Shown piece by piece: positions 25,725-35,745 of a stretch of 64,000 bases of DNA; the stretch's first letter is position 1; the number at the start of each line of letters is the position of its first letter. The position numbers and the translations under genes were made by a program. Source of the DNA: Clostridium yunnanense. Its GTDB lineage: Bacteria > Bacillota > Clostridia > Clostridiales > Clostridiaceae. The notes under the pieces were generated by a model, which was not told the DNA's origin, did not search any database, and saw nothing but the letters and a program-made list of their open reading frames with translations. The DNA lies in assembly GCF_016595795.1 (NCBI RefSeq), contig NZ_JAENHN010000008.1, positions 1 through 64,000 on the forward strand. Reading direction: 5' to 3'.

Positions 25725-25859
25725 ATGTCTAATAAAATAAGAAACAATGTAACTGATGATGGGAAAAGAAGACAAAAACTCCATAGAGATCAAAACAATA
25801 AGGGAGATGCAAAAAATATTCCTCAGTATCAAAATCTCAATGGTGAACCAATAAAGTAA
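25725..25859 (+). CDS. Small basic protein, 44 aa
   Basis: Not recognised. AAAGGAG lies 9 nt before the ATG, and the gene ends directly before a perfect terminator. The protein is hydrophilic and basic (MSNKIRNNVTDDGKRRQ at the start, Asn/Gln-rich at the end), with no membrane segment or cysteine. It lies 94 nt after the DUF1287 gene and could be co-transcribed with it. The strong translation signals and terminator are the main support for its reality. Confidence 0.6.
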   Translation: MSNKIRNNVTDDGKRRQKLHRDQNNKGDAKNIPQYQNLNGEPIK

Positions 25860-25864
25860 AATAT

Positions 25865-25905
25865 AAGATTCAGCTAAAATCAAAATATAGTTTTAGCTGA
25901 ATCTT
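25865..25905. terminator. Bidirectional terminator
   Basis: Perfect 15-bp stem (25865-25879 with 25891-25905) with A-rich and T-rich arms, between the small ORF and the convergent HD-GYP gene. Confidence 0.85.
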
Positions 25906-25912
25906 AATAATG

Positions 25913-26974
25913 TTATAAAAGGTCAACTATCTTTAAATCTGGATTAGACATTAAGTTAATAACTTCATCATTAATAGATATCCAAGGTTTTGTTATGGAA
26001 TTTAGATCTATTTTTACTATCTTTCCTATCGTTCCGTCATTAAGTAAAACTAACTCTCCTATATAATAATTTAATATATTATTTATAAAGATTGTCCCTA
26101 TTTTTGGATCTAGTTTCCCGAATATCTCAGTTTTTATTTCCTCTAAAACCACAAGTGCACATTCTTTATTTTTATAAACTCTATTAGAAGTCATTGCGTC
26201 GAATATATCAGCAATGGCTATTATCTTTGCAAACTTAGGTATTTGTGATCCTTTTACCTTAAGTGGATAGCCAGATCCATCCTCTCTTTCATGATGAAAT
26301 AGTATTCCGAAGAGTATTGACTGATCTATGTAAGGTATCTTTTTAGCAATTTCATATCCTAGAGCAGAGTGTGAGTGGCATTGATGTATTTCTTCATTGG
26401 TTAATTTGGTCTTCTTATTAAGTATACTTGGGGTTATCTTCGCCTTCCCTATATCATGTAGTAGTGCAGAGTAGGTTAAGAAGACTATTTCTTTTTTAGT
26501 TAAGTCAAGCCATTTGCCAATTAAAGAACTTATAGCAGCAACATTTACGCAATGTCTTGTAAGATATAAGTTTTCCTCTCTTTCGCCGATTATATTTTTT
26601 ATGACTAGGCCAGTTTCGCTCAATTCATCCATTACACCATCGCATATTTCTCTTACCTCTGACATGTTAAACTTATCGCTTTCTCTGATAGAGTTAAAAA
26701 TATTTTCTGCGACTGAAGACATTCTGTTGAAAGACTCTTCTATTTTAACCTTCTTAACAGAATTTCGAGTTTCAAAGAGAACTGAATTATTAGGGTTTGT
26801 CTCCGTATAAATCACTAAGCGTATAAGTGGGAAATTAACCTTTATTTTTTCAGCTAGATTTTCTGAAATTTCTGTTCCTTTGGTTAAAAGCACAGAGTTG
26901 TTAACAACTAGATCTTTAGCTATAATCATACCATTTTGTAATTCACGAGATGAGATTTCTTGAACAATCTTCAT
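25913..26974 (-). CDS. HD-GYP domain protein, c-di-GMP phosphodiesterase-like
   Basis: Probable cyclic-di-GMP phosphodiesterase, 353 aa. The HD metal motif is ALLHDIGKAKI; the GYP motif is HHEREDGSGYP; and later HD-GYP signatures AKIIAIADIFDAMTS and GKLDPKIG follow. The N-terminal 115 residues begin with a region resembling other clostridial HD-GYP proteins, without a recognised sensor. The ATG at 26974 is chosen for its AAAGGAAGG box; the upstream frame extension has none. No membrane segment. Some HD-GYP domains cleave other nucleotides, so the substrate is inferred. Confidence 0.92.
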   Translation of the reverse strand: MKIVQEISSRELQNGMIIAKDLVVNNSVLLTKGTEISENLAEKIKVNFPLIRLVIYTETNPNNSVLFETRNSVKKVKIEESFNRMSSVAENIFNSIRESDKFNMSEVREICDGVMDELSETGLVIKNIIGEREENLYLTRHCVNVAAISSLIGKWLDLTKKEIVFLTYSALLHDIGKAKITPSILNKKTKLTNEEIHQCHSHSALGYEIAKKIPYIDQSILFGILFHHEREDGSGYPLKVKGSQIPKFAKIIAIADIFDAMTSNRVYKNKECALVVLEEIKTEIFGKLDPKIGTIFINNILNYYIGELVLLNDGTIGKIVKIDLNSITKPWISINDEVINLMSNPDLKIVDLL

Positions 26975-27010
26975 AATTAGATCCCTTCCTTTAATAACGA
27001 TGGACAACAT

Positions 27011-27368
27011 ATTTTGAGTTGATACTTTAATGAATTAATTGATTTTGATTTGCAATTATATATTTTTTATGTAAGCGTAAAAAATCATAAAATATTAATT
27101 ATAAAGCTACATATTTATATATCGGTTAATATATCTAATTATATTAGAATTTAATAGAAAAATTAATAGGATTTGTATAAAATACAAAAAAATTAGATTA
27201 AAGATTACAAAAACATCAATTATATTACAATAAATTTGTTCGTATAGGGTACAATATATAATAAAATGGTTAAAAAGATTGATTCTGGATATAATATTGA
27301 ATACAATATGAATGATAGTATTAAAATTTATATAGATAATTCGTAAAGTATATGATGTAGGTGATATT
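27011..27368. other. Divergent intergenic region before purR
   Basis: 358 nt, very AT-rich. A cluster TTGTTC...TACAAT...TATAAT around 27237-27263 is the most likely purR promoter area but spacing is ambiguous. No PurBox-like or riboswitch sequence was recognised. Confidence 0.45.
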
Positions 27369-28184
27369 TTGGAGAAGATAAGTAGAAACGGTAGAATTGC
27401 AGCTATAACTAAGTATTTAATAGAAAATCCTAATAAAGTTATTGGGTTGAATACGTTTTCTGAATTGCTTAATGCAGCTAAGTCCACAATAAGTGAGGAT
27501 ATAGTGATAGTGAGAGAACTTTTAGAGAAAATGTATATGGGAAGAGTTGAAACTATATCAGGAGCAGCTGGTGGTATCAGATATATAGCTGAAATAGGAG
27601 AAACAGCAAAAAAGGATTTTGCAAATAGGTTATGTGAAATGTTAAAAGATCCTAATAGGGTAGTCCCAGGTAATTTTATATACATGACAGATGTAATGTA
27701 TAATCCTGAAATAATCAGTAAGGCAGGATTGATTTTATCTTCATTTTTCAATAAAGATGAAGTAGACTATGTAGTTACTGTGGAAACAAAAGGTATTCCT
27801 TTAGCATACGAAGTTGCGCGAAACCTTGGCGTTCAGCTTGTAATAGCGAGACGAGATAGTAAGGTCACTGAAGGCCCAACGGTTACTATTAACTATGTAT
27901 CTGGATCTTCAGGTAGGTTACAACAAATGTCTCTTTCGAAAAGATCATTAAAGACAGGAAGTAAATGTATATTTATTGATGACTTTTTGAAAGGTGGAGG
28001 AACGGCAAAAGGAATAACTGATTTGTTAAAAGAATTTGATAGTAATCTAATTGGTATAGGAGTGTTAGTAGATAACGTAGGTACTAACAAAAAACTTATA
28101 AGTAATTATGTTGCAATAGCAGAGCTAAAAGGAGTAGAGGAAACTGGTGAGGTTGTAATGAATCCATCTATTCTATTCCAATAG
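27369..28184 (+). CDS. purR: Pur operon repressor PurR
   Basis: PRPP-responsive transcription regulator of purine genes, 271 aa. An N-terminal winged helix (about residues 1-72, with LNAAKSTISEDIVIVRELLE) is fused to a phosphoribosyltransferase-like domain. The PRPP loop reads CIFIDDFLKGGGTAKG. It starts with TTG after an AGGTGAT box. The location just before spoVG-glmU-prs is conserved in Firmicutes. DNA targets would be purine genes outside this window. Confidence 0.95.
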   Translation: MEKISRNGRIAAITKYLIENPNKVIGLNTFSELLNAAKSTISEDIVIVRELLEKMYMGRVETISGAAGGIRYIAEIGETAKKDFANRLCEMLKDPNRVVPGNFIYMTDVMYNPEIISKAGLILSSFFNKDEVDYVVTVETKGIPLAYEVARNLGVQLVIARRDSKVTEGPTVTINYVSGSSGRLQQMSLSKRSLKTGSKCIFIDDFLKGGGTAKGITDLLKEFDSNLIGIGVLVDNVGTNKKLISNYVAIAELKGVEETGEVVMNPSILFQ

Positions 28185-28388
28185 AATTGAATAATAATTA
28201 TTAAAGATATACTAATTCCAAGTGAAATCTAAATCTATATTGTATCTAACGTGTAATATAAATTATTAACTTAGTTTTAAAGTATGGAACTGGCATATGT
28301 ATATATGATATGTTCTATAATAATTGGTGTTATATATTAGACTGATTTTAGAAACAATAAAAAATTTTCAAAAAATTTAATTAAAAAA

Positions 28389-28417
28389 AGAGGAATTTAG
28401 TAATTTTTGAAGAATTT
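28389..28417 (+). promoter_or_regulatory. SigH promoter of spoVG
   Basis: AGAGGAATT (28389-28397), 11-nt spacer, GAAGAATTT (28409-28417) match the SigH consensus RNAGGAWWW / RNNGAATWW at every position. spoVG is SigH-dependent in Bacillus. Confidence 0.8.
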
Positions 28418-28450
28418 ATAAATCAATAAAGCAACTGGAGGTGTAGTGAA

Positions 28451-28729
28451 GTGCAAATCACAGACGTTAGAATCAGAAAGATAGCTGCTGAGGGAAAAAT
28501 GAAGGCAATAGTTTCAGTAACCTTTGACAATGAATTCGTAGTTCATGATATAAAGGTTATAGAAGGTCAAAATGGTCTATTTATTGCTATGCCAAGTAGA
28601 AAAACTCCAGATGGAGAATTCAAAGACATAGCCCATCCAATAAATACAGATACTAGAGAAAAGATTCAAGAAGCTATTTTAACTGAATATGAAAAGGCAT
28701 TAGAAGCAGATACTGAAGATGCTGAGTAG
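28451..28729 (+). CDS. spoVG: Septation/sporulation regulator SpoVG
   Basis: Small nucleic-acid-binding regulator that affects asymmetric septation and gene expression, 92 aa. The family is plain from [40 protein letters not shown] and the acidic C-terminus. It starts with GTG 7 nt after GGAGGTG. A textbook SigH promoter precedes it and a terminator follows. Order purR-spoVG-glmU-prs is conserved. Confidence 0.97.
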   Translation: MQITDVRIRKIAAEGKMKAIVSVTFDNEFVVHDIKVIEGQNGLFIAMPSRKTPDGEFKDIAHPINTDTREKIQEAILTEYEKALEADTEDAE

Positions 28730-28736
28730 TGTAGAT

Positions 28737-28768
28737 AAAGGGAAGTTGATACTTCCTTTTATTTTTTT
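28737..28768 (+). terminator. Terminator after spoVG
   Basis: AAAGGGAAGT pairs with ACTTCCTTTT around a TGAT loop, then a T7 run. Confidence 0.75.
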
Positions 28769-28799
28769 GCTTAATAATATTTGATTTTTTTATAAAAAG

Positions 28800-28828
28800 T
28801 TGAAATAGTGATTCATTTAAAATATAAT
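28800..28828 (+). promoter_or_regulatory. Promoter of glmU-prs
   Basis: TTGAAA (28800-28805), 17-nt spacer, TATAAT (28823-28828). Confidence 0.7.
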
Positions 28829-28906
28829 ATAATAGGCGTTAAGCTCAGATTATTAAAATAATTGAATATGCTATTAATTCAATGTAACTCATAAAGAGGT
28901 GATTTA

Positions 28907-30274
28907 ATGTATAAATGTGCTATAATTTTAGCCGCTGGTCAAGGGAAAAGAATAAAATCAAACTTACCTAAGGTTTTGCATAAAGTTGCTGGAAAAGAAA
29001 TGGTTAACCATGTTATTGATACTATAAGAGATGCCGGAGTAGTTGATATTAATGTAATAATAGGAAAAGGAGCTGAGCTTGTTAAAGAAAGAACAGCAAG
29101 CAGAGAAGTTTCTTACTCAATGCAATTAGAACAACTAGGAACTGGGCATGCAGTGAAATGTGCAAAGGACTTTTTTAAGAATAAAGATGGTGTTGTGGCA
29201 GTGTTTACAGGAGATGCTCCATTAATAACCAATCGTACTGTAGAAAACCTTATGGAAACCCATATAAAAGAAAATAATTATGCTACACTTTTGACATCAG
29301 TAATTGATGATCCAAGTGGATATGGAAGAATTATAAGAAGTGATAAAGGTGTAGAAAAGATAGTTGAGCATAAAGATTGTAATGAAGCAGAGCTTAAGGT
29401 GAATGAAATTAATGCAGGGATGTATTGTTTTGATATACAAAGCTTAAGCGAAGCATTGGAGAAATTATCTAATGAAAATGCTCAAGGTGAATATTATCTT
29501 ACAGATATCATTGAAATATTCAAGAGCGAAAACAAAAAGGTTGGCGCAATGATCACAGAGTTTGAGCAAACAATAGGTGTAAACTCTAGAGTTGAATTAG
29601 CTAAGGTTGAAAATATACTTAGGGATAGAATAAACAAATTTCATATGGATAACGGGGTTACATTGATTGACCCAAACAGCACATATATAGGTGCAGATGT
29701 TTCAATTGGACAGGATACTATAATTTACCCAGGTAATTATATAGAAGGAAATGCTGTAATAGGAGAAGAGTGTATACTATATCCAAATTCAAGGATAAGC
29801 AATAGTACTATAGGTAATAGTGTTGAGATACAGTCTTCTGTAATATTAGATAGTATAATAGGAGATGAGACTACTGTTGGGCCGTTCGCATATATTAGAC
29901 CTGAAAGTAAGATTGGAAGTAAAGTGCGAATTGGTGACTTTGTAGAAATAAAGAAATCCACAATAGATGACAATACTAAAGTTTCACATTTGACTTATAT
30001 AGGTGATGCTGAGGTTGGTAAAAACTGCAACTTTGGATGTGGAACCGTAGTAGTAAATTATGATGGAAAGAATAAGAACAAAACTATCATAGGAGATAAT
30101 TCTTTTATAGGTTGCAATACCAATTTAGTATCTCCTGTGGAAGTTAAAAATAATACTTATATAGCTGCTGGTTCTACTATAACTAAAGAAGTTCCTGAAG
30201 GAAGTCTTGCTATAGCTAGAGCAAAGCAAACCAACATAGAAGGTTGGGTAGATAAAAAAGGGCTAAAAAAATAG
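28907..30274 (+). CDS. glmU: Bifunctional GlmU
   Basis: Makes UDP-GlcNAc from glucosamine 1-phosphate by acetyl transfer and uridylyl transfer, 455 aa, full length. The N-terminal uridylyltransferase has [19 protein letters not shown] (residues 7-25) and GDAPLIT. The C-terminal left-handed beta-helix (from about 250) shows hexapeptide repeats and the acetyltransferase residues in VEIKKSTI and [10 protein letters not shown]. It feeds peptidoglycan and teichoic acid synthesis. prs follows after 40 nt. Confidence 0.97.
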   Translation: MYKCAIILAAGQGKRIKSNLPKVLHKVAGKEMVNHVIDTIRDAGVVDINVIIGKGAELVKERTASREVSYSMQLEQLGTGHAVKCAKDFFKNKDGVVAVFTGDAPLITNRTVENLMETHIKENNYATLLTSVIDDPSGYGRIIRSDKGVEKIVEHKDCNEAELKVNEINAGMYCFDIQSLSEALEKLSNENAQGEYYLTDIIEIFKSENKKVGAMITEFEQTIGVNSRVELAKVENILRDRINKFHMDNGVTLIDPNSTYIGADVSIGQDTIIYPGNYIEGNAVIGEECILYPNSRISNSTIGNSVEIQSSVILDSIIGDETTVGPFAYIRPESKIGSKVRIGDFVEIKKSTIDDNTKVSHLTYIGDAEVGKNCNFGCGTVVVNYDGKNKNKTIIGDNSFIGCNTNLVSPVEVKNNTYIAAGSTITKEVPEGSLAIARAKQTNIEGWVDKKGLKK

Positions 30275-30314
30275 TTTTATTAGCTACCCCAAATTTTAAG
30301 GAGGTCTTCACAAT

Positions 30315-31274
30315 ATGATAACCCATGGAAAGAATATCAAAATATTTACTGGAAATTCACACCCTCAATTAGCACACGAAATTGCAAGTATTTTAGGATT
30401 ACCTATAGGTACTGCAAAGGTAGGTACATTTAGTGATGGAGAAATTTCGGTGGATATTGGAGAGACTGTTAGAGGCGCTGACGTTTTTTTAGTTCAATCT
30501 ACAAGTGCTCCAGTTAATAATAACCTTATGGAATTACTTATAATGATTGATGCATTTAAGAGAGCTTCAGCTGGAAGAATAACAGCTGTTATACCTTACT
30601 ACGGGTATGCAAGACAAGATAGAAAAGCAAAATCAAGAGATCCAATTACCTCAAAATTGGTAGCTGATTTACTTACTGCTGCTGGAGCAGAAAGAGTGTT
30701 AACTATGGATTTACATGCAGCGCAAATTCAAGGTTATTTCAACATACCTGTGGATCACTTGATGGGAGCGCCTATACTGTCTAAGTACTTCATAGAAAAG
30801 GGATTAATAGATAGAGATGATGTAGTTGTGGTATCGCCAGATTTGGGTAGCGTAACTAGAGCTAGAAAATTTGCAGACAGACTTCATGCACCTATTGCAA
30901 TTATTGATAAAAGAAGACCTAAAGCTAACGTTTCTGAAATAATGAACATAATTGGTGAAGTTAAGGGAAAGAGATGCATACTTATAGATGATATGATCGA
31001 TACTGCAGGAACAATAGCAAATGCTGCAAATGCTCTAAAAGACTTAGGAGCAACACATGTATATGCTTGTTGTACACACGGAGTTCTCTCAGGCCCTGCA
31101 TTTGAAAGAATAAATAATTCAGCTATTGAAGAGTTAGTTATGCTGAATACCATAGCTCTTCCTGAAAGAGAAGATTTACATAAGTTTAAGTCATTATCAG
31201 TAGCTCCACTTATTGCTGAAGCTATAAATAGAATATATGACGACAAGCCATTAAGTAAGTTGTTTGAAGGATAA
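30315..31274 (+). CDS. prs: Ribose-phosphate pyrophosphokinase
   Basis: Makes PRPP from ribose 5-phosphate and ATP, 319 aa, class I length. The ATP/ribose site [18 protein letters not shown], the metal-binding [15 protein letters not shown] and the PRPP loop [13 protein letters not shown] are intact. PRPP supplies purines, pyrimidines, His and Trp and is the effector of PurR, encoded nearby. AAGGAGG precedes the ATG. Confidence 0.98.
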   Translation: MITHGKNIKIFTGNSHPQLAHEIASILGLPIGTAKVGTFSDGEISVDIGETVRGADVFLVQSTSAPVNNNLMELLIMIDAFKRASAGRITAVIPYYGYARQDRKAKSRDPITSKLVADLLTAAGAERVLTMDLHAAQIQGYFNIPVDHLMGAPILSKYFIEKGLIDRDDVVVVSPDLGSVTRARKFADRLHAPIAIIDKRRPKANVSEIMNIIGEVKGKRCILIDDMIDTAGTIANAANALKDLGATHVYACCTHGVLSGPAFERINNSAIEELVMLNTIALPEREDLHKFKSLSVAPLIAEAINRIYDDKPLSKLFEG

Positions 31275-31324
31275 GCTTATTTATACATAAATAAAAAAAT
31301 ACTTCTATGATATGTTTGTAGATG

Positions 31325-31376
31325 AAAGATACTATCTATTTATTGGCAATAATAAATAAGATGGTGTCTTTTTTTT
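31325..31376 (+). terminator. Terminator after prs
   Basis: A long stem pairs AAGATACTATCTATTTAT with ATAAATAAGATGGTGTCTT, ending in T8. Confidence 0.85.
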
Positions 31377-31530
31377 GTAATAACTCTTACTATAATTGAT
31401 GTATTTACTGGAAAAATTCAATTAAATAATATATATGTAGTAAATAATTTGTAACATTTTTGAAAAGATATATAAAAGAATAGTATAAGTGTGTTAAATT
31501 TAATATATAAAGAAATGAGGAGTGTTTGTT

Positions 31531-32217
31531 ATGGATGGATTATTAGGAAAGATACTCATTGTTGATGATGATGAAAATATATGTGAAGTAATTAAGATGT
31601 ATTTACAGAGCGCAAACTATGATACTAGAGTTGCTAGCAATGGAAGAATAGCAGAAGAACTATTTTTAGACTATAAACCTGATTTAGTGTTATTAGATAT
31701 GATGTTACCTCATATAGATGGCATTGATGTTCTAAAGTGGATTAGGAAAGAACATGAAACGCCTATAATAATGCTTACGGCAAAGGGCGAAACATTTGAT
31801 AAGGTACTTGCATTGGAACTTGGGGCAGATGATTATATTGTAAAACCATTTGAACCTAAGGAAATGATTGCTAGAGTAAAGGCTGTAATGAGAAGATATA
31901 ATGTGGATTCAACTAACAAGGAAACTTTATATTTTTCAGAGCTTGTTATAGATGCAAACTCTTATAATGTTGTTTATAAAAGTAATGAGATAAAGATGCC
32001 ACCTAAGGAGTTTGAATTGTTATATTATCTAGCGTCTAATAAAAACAGAGTGTTTACTAGGGAACAGTTACTATGTGAGGTTTGGGGATACGATTATCCA
32101 GGGGATTCTAGAACTGTTGATGTTCATGTTAAGAGACTTAGAGAAAAATTACATGGAGGTTCTAATTGGCAGCTTGAAACTGTATGGGGTGTAGGGTACA
32201 AGTTTGAGGTGAAGTAG
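31531..32217 (+). CDS. OmpR-family response regulator
   Basis: DNA-binding response regulator, 228 aa. Receiver domain (about 1-120) has the acidic pocket VDDDE, phosphoacceptor Asp56 in LVLLDMMLP, and Lys in YIVKPFEP. The winged-helix domain (about 130-228) ends with VDVHVKRLREKL and WGVGYKF. The ATG at 31531 is 8 nt after AGGAG. Its stop codon abuts the histidine kinase ATG, so the two form a cognate pair. Target genes are unknown; the HtrA-like gene downstream is probably in the operon. Confidence 0.95.
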   Translation: MDGLLGKILIVDDDENICEVIKMYLQSANYDTRVASNGRIAEELFLDYKPDLVLLDMMLPHIDGIDVLKWIRKEHETPIIMLTAKGETFDKVLALELGADDYIVKPFEPKEMIARVKAVMRRYNVDSTNKETLYFSELVIDANSYNVVYKSNEIKMPPKEFELLYYLASNKNRVFTREQLLCEVWGYDYPGDSRTVDVHVKRLREKLHGGSNWQLETVWGVGYKFEVK

Positions 32218-33633
32218 ATGAAAAGAAACAGTTTAGTTTCTAAGCTTTTAGGAACGTTTACTTTGATAATAGCAGGGTGCTTAATAATAATAGCAATAGT
32301 TTTATCTGTTTGGTTCGAAAACTATCATTTTACTCAAAAGAAGCAACAGATGGATATACAGGCTAGCTTAATAGCAAAAGAAAAAGCTAAGTTTGAAGAT
32401 CAGGAAATTACTTTCAATGAATTGGAGAAATTTATAAATTATAGTGGTCAATCTATAAAATCTGATATTTTGGTTACAGATTTATATGGGATAGTCAAAG
32501 CATATAGTGAAGATAAGAGCAATTTAATGAGAATGCAAGTTATAGATAGTAAAAGTCTTAATGAACTTAAGAATGGTATATCCATTGAAGTGAGAAATAC
32601 AGATAGTATGATGCTTGGGGAATCACAATACATTTATTACAAACCAGTAATGAATGGAGATACTTTTAAAGGTGCTATAGTTATGATTACACCTTTGGAG
32701 CAGATAAAAGGTCAATTAAAGCAAGTTTATGCAATTATATGGATATCCGTTTTAATCGCTTTAATATTATCTAGCATAATAATATATTACGTGTGTAATA
32801 GAATGCTTATAATACCATTAGCCAAGATAAATATTGGGGCAAAAAGATTAGCAAAAGGTGATATAGAAAATAGGGTTTATATAAGTTCCAAGGATGAAAT
32901 AGGTGAATTGGCTGATTCGTTTAATATAATGGCAGAGTCTTTAGAGGAAGTTGAGAAAAATAGAAGAGAATTCATTTCTAATGTATCTCATGAATTAAGA
33001 TCACCAATAACCTCCATTAAGGGATTTATTGCTGGTATCTTGGATGGTATCATTCCTATAGATAAGGAAAAGTATTATTTGGGTATAGCTTACGAGGAAA
33101 TACAGAGACTTACAAGGCTTATAAATGATTTGCTTGACTTATCAGCAATGGAAGCTGGTAAGCTAAAACTGAATGTTTCTGAAATAAATATAAATGAAAT
33201 AATTAAACATTGTACCATAAGCCTTGAGCAAAAGATAAAAGAGAAGAAATTAAAAGTAGATGTGGTATTAGAAGGGCAAAATCTTTATGTAGCTGGTGAT
33301 AAAGATAGGATAATCCAGGTAGTAAATAATCTTATTGATAATGCAATTAAATATTGCAGTGAAGGTGGTAATGTAAAGATAACCACTAGATCAAAAGGCA
33401 GTAAAGCATTAATTAGTATATATAACGATGGACCTATACTATCAGAAAAAGAAAAAGCCTATATTTGGGATAGATTTTATAAGTCAGATAAATCTAGAAC
33501 AAATAAGATTAGTACTGGCTTAGGATTGCCTATAGTTAGACATATACTTTCATTACATGGTGAAGACATTTGGGTAGAAAATAAGGCGTCGGAAAAAGGA
33601 GTAGTTTTCACATTTTCACTGAAAAAAGTATAA
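32218..33633 (+). CDS. Sensor histidine kinase
   Basis: Membrane sensor kinase, 471 aa. Two membrane helices (about 12-32 and 170-192) flank an extracellular sensor of about 135 residues with a PDC/PAS-like look. Then come a HAMP linker (about 193-245), the phosphoacceptor His258 in NVSHELRSPI, and an ATPase domain with N-box NNLIDNAIKYC and G-boxes DRFYKSDKSRT and GLGLPIVRHI. It starts directly after the response regulator stop codon. The stimulus is unknown; an HtrA-like neighbour suggests envelope stress. Confidence 0.95.
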   Translation: MKRNSLVSKLLGTFTLIIAGCLIIIAIVLSVWFENYHFTQKKQQMDIQASLIAKEKAKFEDQEITFNELEKFINYSGQSIKSDILVTDLYGIVKAYSEDKSNLMRMQVIDSKSLNELKNGISIEVRNTDSMMLGESQYIYYKPVMNGDTFKGAIVMITPLEQIKGQLKQVYAIIWISVLIALILSSIIIYYVCNRMLIIPLAKINIGAKRLAKGDIENRVYISSKDEIGELADSFNIMAESLEEVEKNRREFISNVSHELRSPITSIKGFIAGILDGIIPIDKEKYYLGIAYEEIQRLTRLINDLLDLSAMEAGKLKLNVSEININEIIKHCTISLEQKIKEKKLKVDVVLEGQNLYVAGDKDRIIQVVNNLIDNAIKYCSEGGNVKITTRSKGSKALISIYNDGPILSEKEKAYIWDRFYKSDKSRTNKISTGLGLPIVRHILSLHGEDIWVENKASEKGVVFTFSLKKV

Positions 33634-33666
33634 ATTGTATGGTTTTAATACCGTAGGAGGTGCTAC

Positions 33667-34857
33667 ATGGAGAAGGAGGATAAAACTATACGCATCGAAA
33701 AATCTTCTAAAAAGGATGATACTAATAGTTTAGAAGGAATGATAAGGTTTAAAGAAAATAAAAGAAGAAATAATATAAAGAGATTAACAAAAGGTATTAT
33801 AATAATCTTGGTTGCGTCAGTAGCAGGGGCTATATCAGGTGCTTACATTGTTGAAAGAAAATATGGACTAAAGTTGAAGGATAGCAATAAAACAATATTT
33901 CAAATTATAGACACTAGAGGAACCTCCAACACTTCAGGGGATAATCAAATTAGTTCGGTTGTTTCAAATGTTTCTACTTCTATAGTAAGTATAAGCAATA
34001 AAGAAGAAAACTTTAATATAAATAGCTATACAAATGTAACAGGAATAATATATAAAGAAGATGGATACATAGTAACAAATTATAGCGCGATATCAACATT
34101 TGATAAGATATTAGTAAAAAGAGCAGGTCTTGGTATCAAGATTGAGCAAGGTAGAATGATTGGATACGACAAAACAACTGATTTGGCTGTGGTTAAGATT
34201 GATTCAGATAAGTTGCCTGCTGTAAAGATATCAGATCTATCGGATGTAAGAGAGGGAAGCATTGTAATAGCTCTGGGCAACTGTATAGGGGATGATTATA
34301 TAGGGTTTGTTGCATCTGGAATAATTACTTCAACCAATATAAGATTCAATGTTGAAAGTGCAGACTTAGGTAAACAAGCTGTTAGAACATTTCAAACTAA
34401 TGCAATAATAAATAGAGAAAATAATGGAGGAGTCTTGACGGATGTATTTGGAGAGGTAATAGGAATAAATAATTTACCTATAACTAATAAATATTCTTCT
34501 CAAGGACTAGGAATAGCTGTAAACATTCAAGATGCAAAGAAGATACTAGATTCAATAATAAGCGATAATGAAGTGAAACTTGTTAGCTTTGGATTTAGAG
34601 GATGGAGTCTCACATCTAAGCAAAATAAAGATATTGAAGGGGTATATGTAGAAAGTATAGTACCTAAAGGAAGCGCTGATGTTGCAGGAATCAAGCCTTT
34701 TGATATTATAATAGAGATGGATGGCAGGAAGATAAAAACATTGACTGAGATTAATGATGTAATTAATTCTCATAATATTGGAGATAATATATCATGTAAA
34801 GTACTAAGAGGAAAAAATACAGTAGAGTTAACTATGCAGCTTTTACAAAAGTTGTGA
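33667..34857 (+). CDS. HtrA-like membrane protein with substituted catalytic residues
   Basis: Membrane-anchored trypsin-fold protein with a C-terminal PDZ domain, 396 aa. One membrane helix (about 42-62) precedes an extracytoplasmic chymotrypsin-like domain. The usual catalytic His motif TNNHV reads TNYSA (Ser140), the Asp motif TTDLAVVKI keeps Asp172, and the usual GNSGGPL reads ENNGGVL (Asn253 at the Ser position). Two of three triad residues are thus replaced, so proteolysis is unlikely. The PDZ region (about 300-396) includes GVYVESIVPKGSADVAG. It follows the two-component genes by 33 nt with AGGAGGTG, so is probably co-transcribed. Confidence 0.88.
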   Translation: MEKEDKTIRIEKSSKKDDTNSLEGMIRFKENKRRNNIKRLTKGIIIILVASVAGAISGAYIVERKYGLKLKDSNKTIFQIIDTRGTSNTSGDNQISSVVSNVSTSIVSISNKEENFNINSYTNVTGIIYKEDGYIVTNYSAISTFDKILVKRAGLGIKIEQGRMIGYDKTTDLAVVKIDSDKLPAVKISDLSDVREGSIVIALGNCIGDDYIGFVASGIITSTNIRFNVESADLGKQAVRTFQTNAIINRENNGGVLTDVFGEVIGINNLPITNKYSSQGLGIAVNIQDAKKILDSIISDNEVKLVSFGFRGWSLTSKQNKDIEGVYVESIVPKGSADVAGIKPFDIIIEMDGRKIKTLTEINDVINSHNIGDNISCKVLRGKNTVELTMQLLQKL

Positions 34858-34860
34858 TAT

Positions 34861-34910
34861 GAAGCATGCTTGCTATAATATGTAGCAAATGCATGCTTTG
34901 TTGCATTTTT
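34861..34910 (+). terminator. Terminator after the HtrA-like gene
   Basis: AAGCATGC...GCATGCTT with an inner TTGCTA/TAGCAA stem, followed by a T-rich tract. Confidence 0.8.
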
Positions 34911-35154
34911 TATTTTATATTTGTATTATAGAGATAGACTAGTTCTAAATAAGATCTAGATTTATAATTAAAATATTATTGATAGTTAGAGCAATAATAA
35001 TCGTGTTTTTAACAATTGAAACTCGATGAGTTTTCTTGTATTTTAATAAAGCACTTGGAGCATTAGATTCAAAATATAAATTTTTATATATAAATAAGAG
35101 ATGTACAAGTGAACTCGCTGTAAAAGATAAAATTCATCTAATGGAGGCAAACGT

Positions 35155-35721
35155 ATGTATTTGATAGTAGGGCTTGGTAACCCTGGGAAAGAGTATGTTA
35201 ATACTAGACATAATATAGGATTTGATGCAATTAATTATATTGCTAATAAGTATAATATAGAAATAAATAGGGAAAAATTTAGAGGTGTCTATGGTGAAGG
35301 ATTTATAAATAATAGTAAGGTTATACTGCTAAAACCAACAACATATATGAATATTAGTGGAGAAAGCGTAAGAGATGTGGTGAATTTTTATAAGTTAGCT
35401 AATGATGAAATCATAGTGTTGTATGATGATATAAGTTTGGAAGTTGGAAAACTTAGAATAAGACCTAAAGGCAGTGCTGGAGGTCATAATGGAATAAAGA
35501 GTATAATTGCAAATTTAGGAACAGAAGAATTTCAAAGAATAAAAATTGGAGTAGGACAACCTAAACATGATCTCGTTTCTCATGTTTTAGGAAAGTTCAG
35601 TGAGGAAGAAAATAAGATCTTAGAAAAAACGTTACCAGCTGTTGTTCAAGCTGTTGAGGTTATAGTAAAAAATGATATTAGCGAAGCGATGAATAAATTT
35701 AATGGATTTAAAGCGGAATAA
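35155..35721 (+). CDS. pth: Peptidyl-tRNA hydrolase
   Basis: Releases tRNA from prematurely dropped peptidyl-tRNA, 188 aa. Catalytic His lies in NTRHNIGF (about residue 20), with [10 protein letters not shown] and [24 protein letters not shown] matching the family. ATGGAGG lies upstream of the ATG. mfd follows 24 nt later, a conserved pairing. Confidence 0.98.
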   Translation: MYLIVGLGNPGKEYVNTRHNIGFDAINYIANKYNIEINREKFRGVYGEGFINNSKVILLKPTTYMNISGESVRDVVNFYKLANDEIIVLYDDISLEVGKLRIRPKGSAGGHNGIKSIIANLGTEEFQRIKIGVGQPKHDLVSHVLGKFSEEENKILEKTLPAVVQAVEVIVKNDISEAMNKFNGFKAE

Positions 35722-35745
35722 TAATGTATTACAGGTGGTGTTTCT

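Noticed and set aside
27107-27751. Leftward ORF of 214 codons overlapping purR
   Set aside because: It runs antisense to a clear purR gene; the hydrophobic composition is typical of an antisense frame in AT-rich DNA, and no start signal is present.
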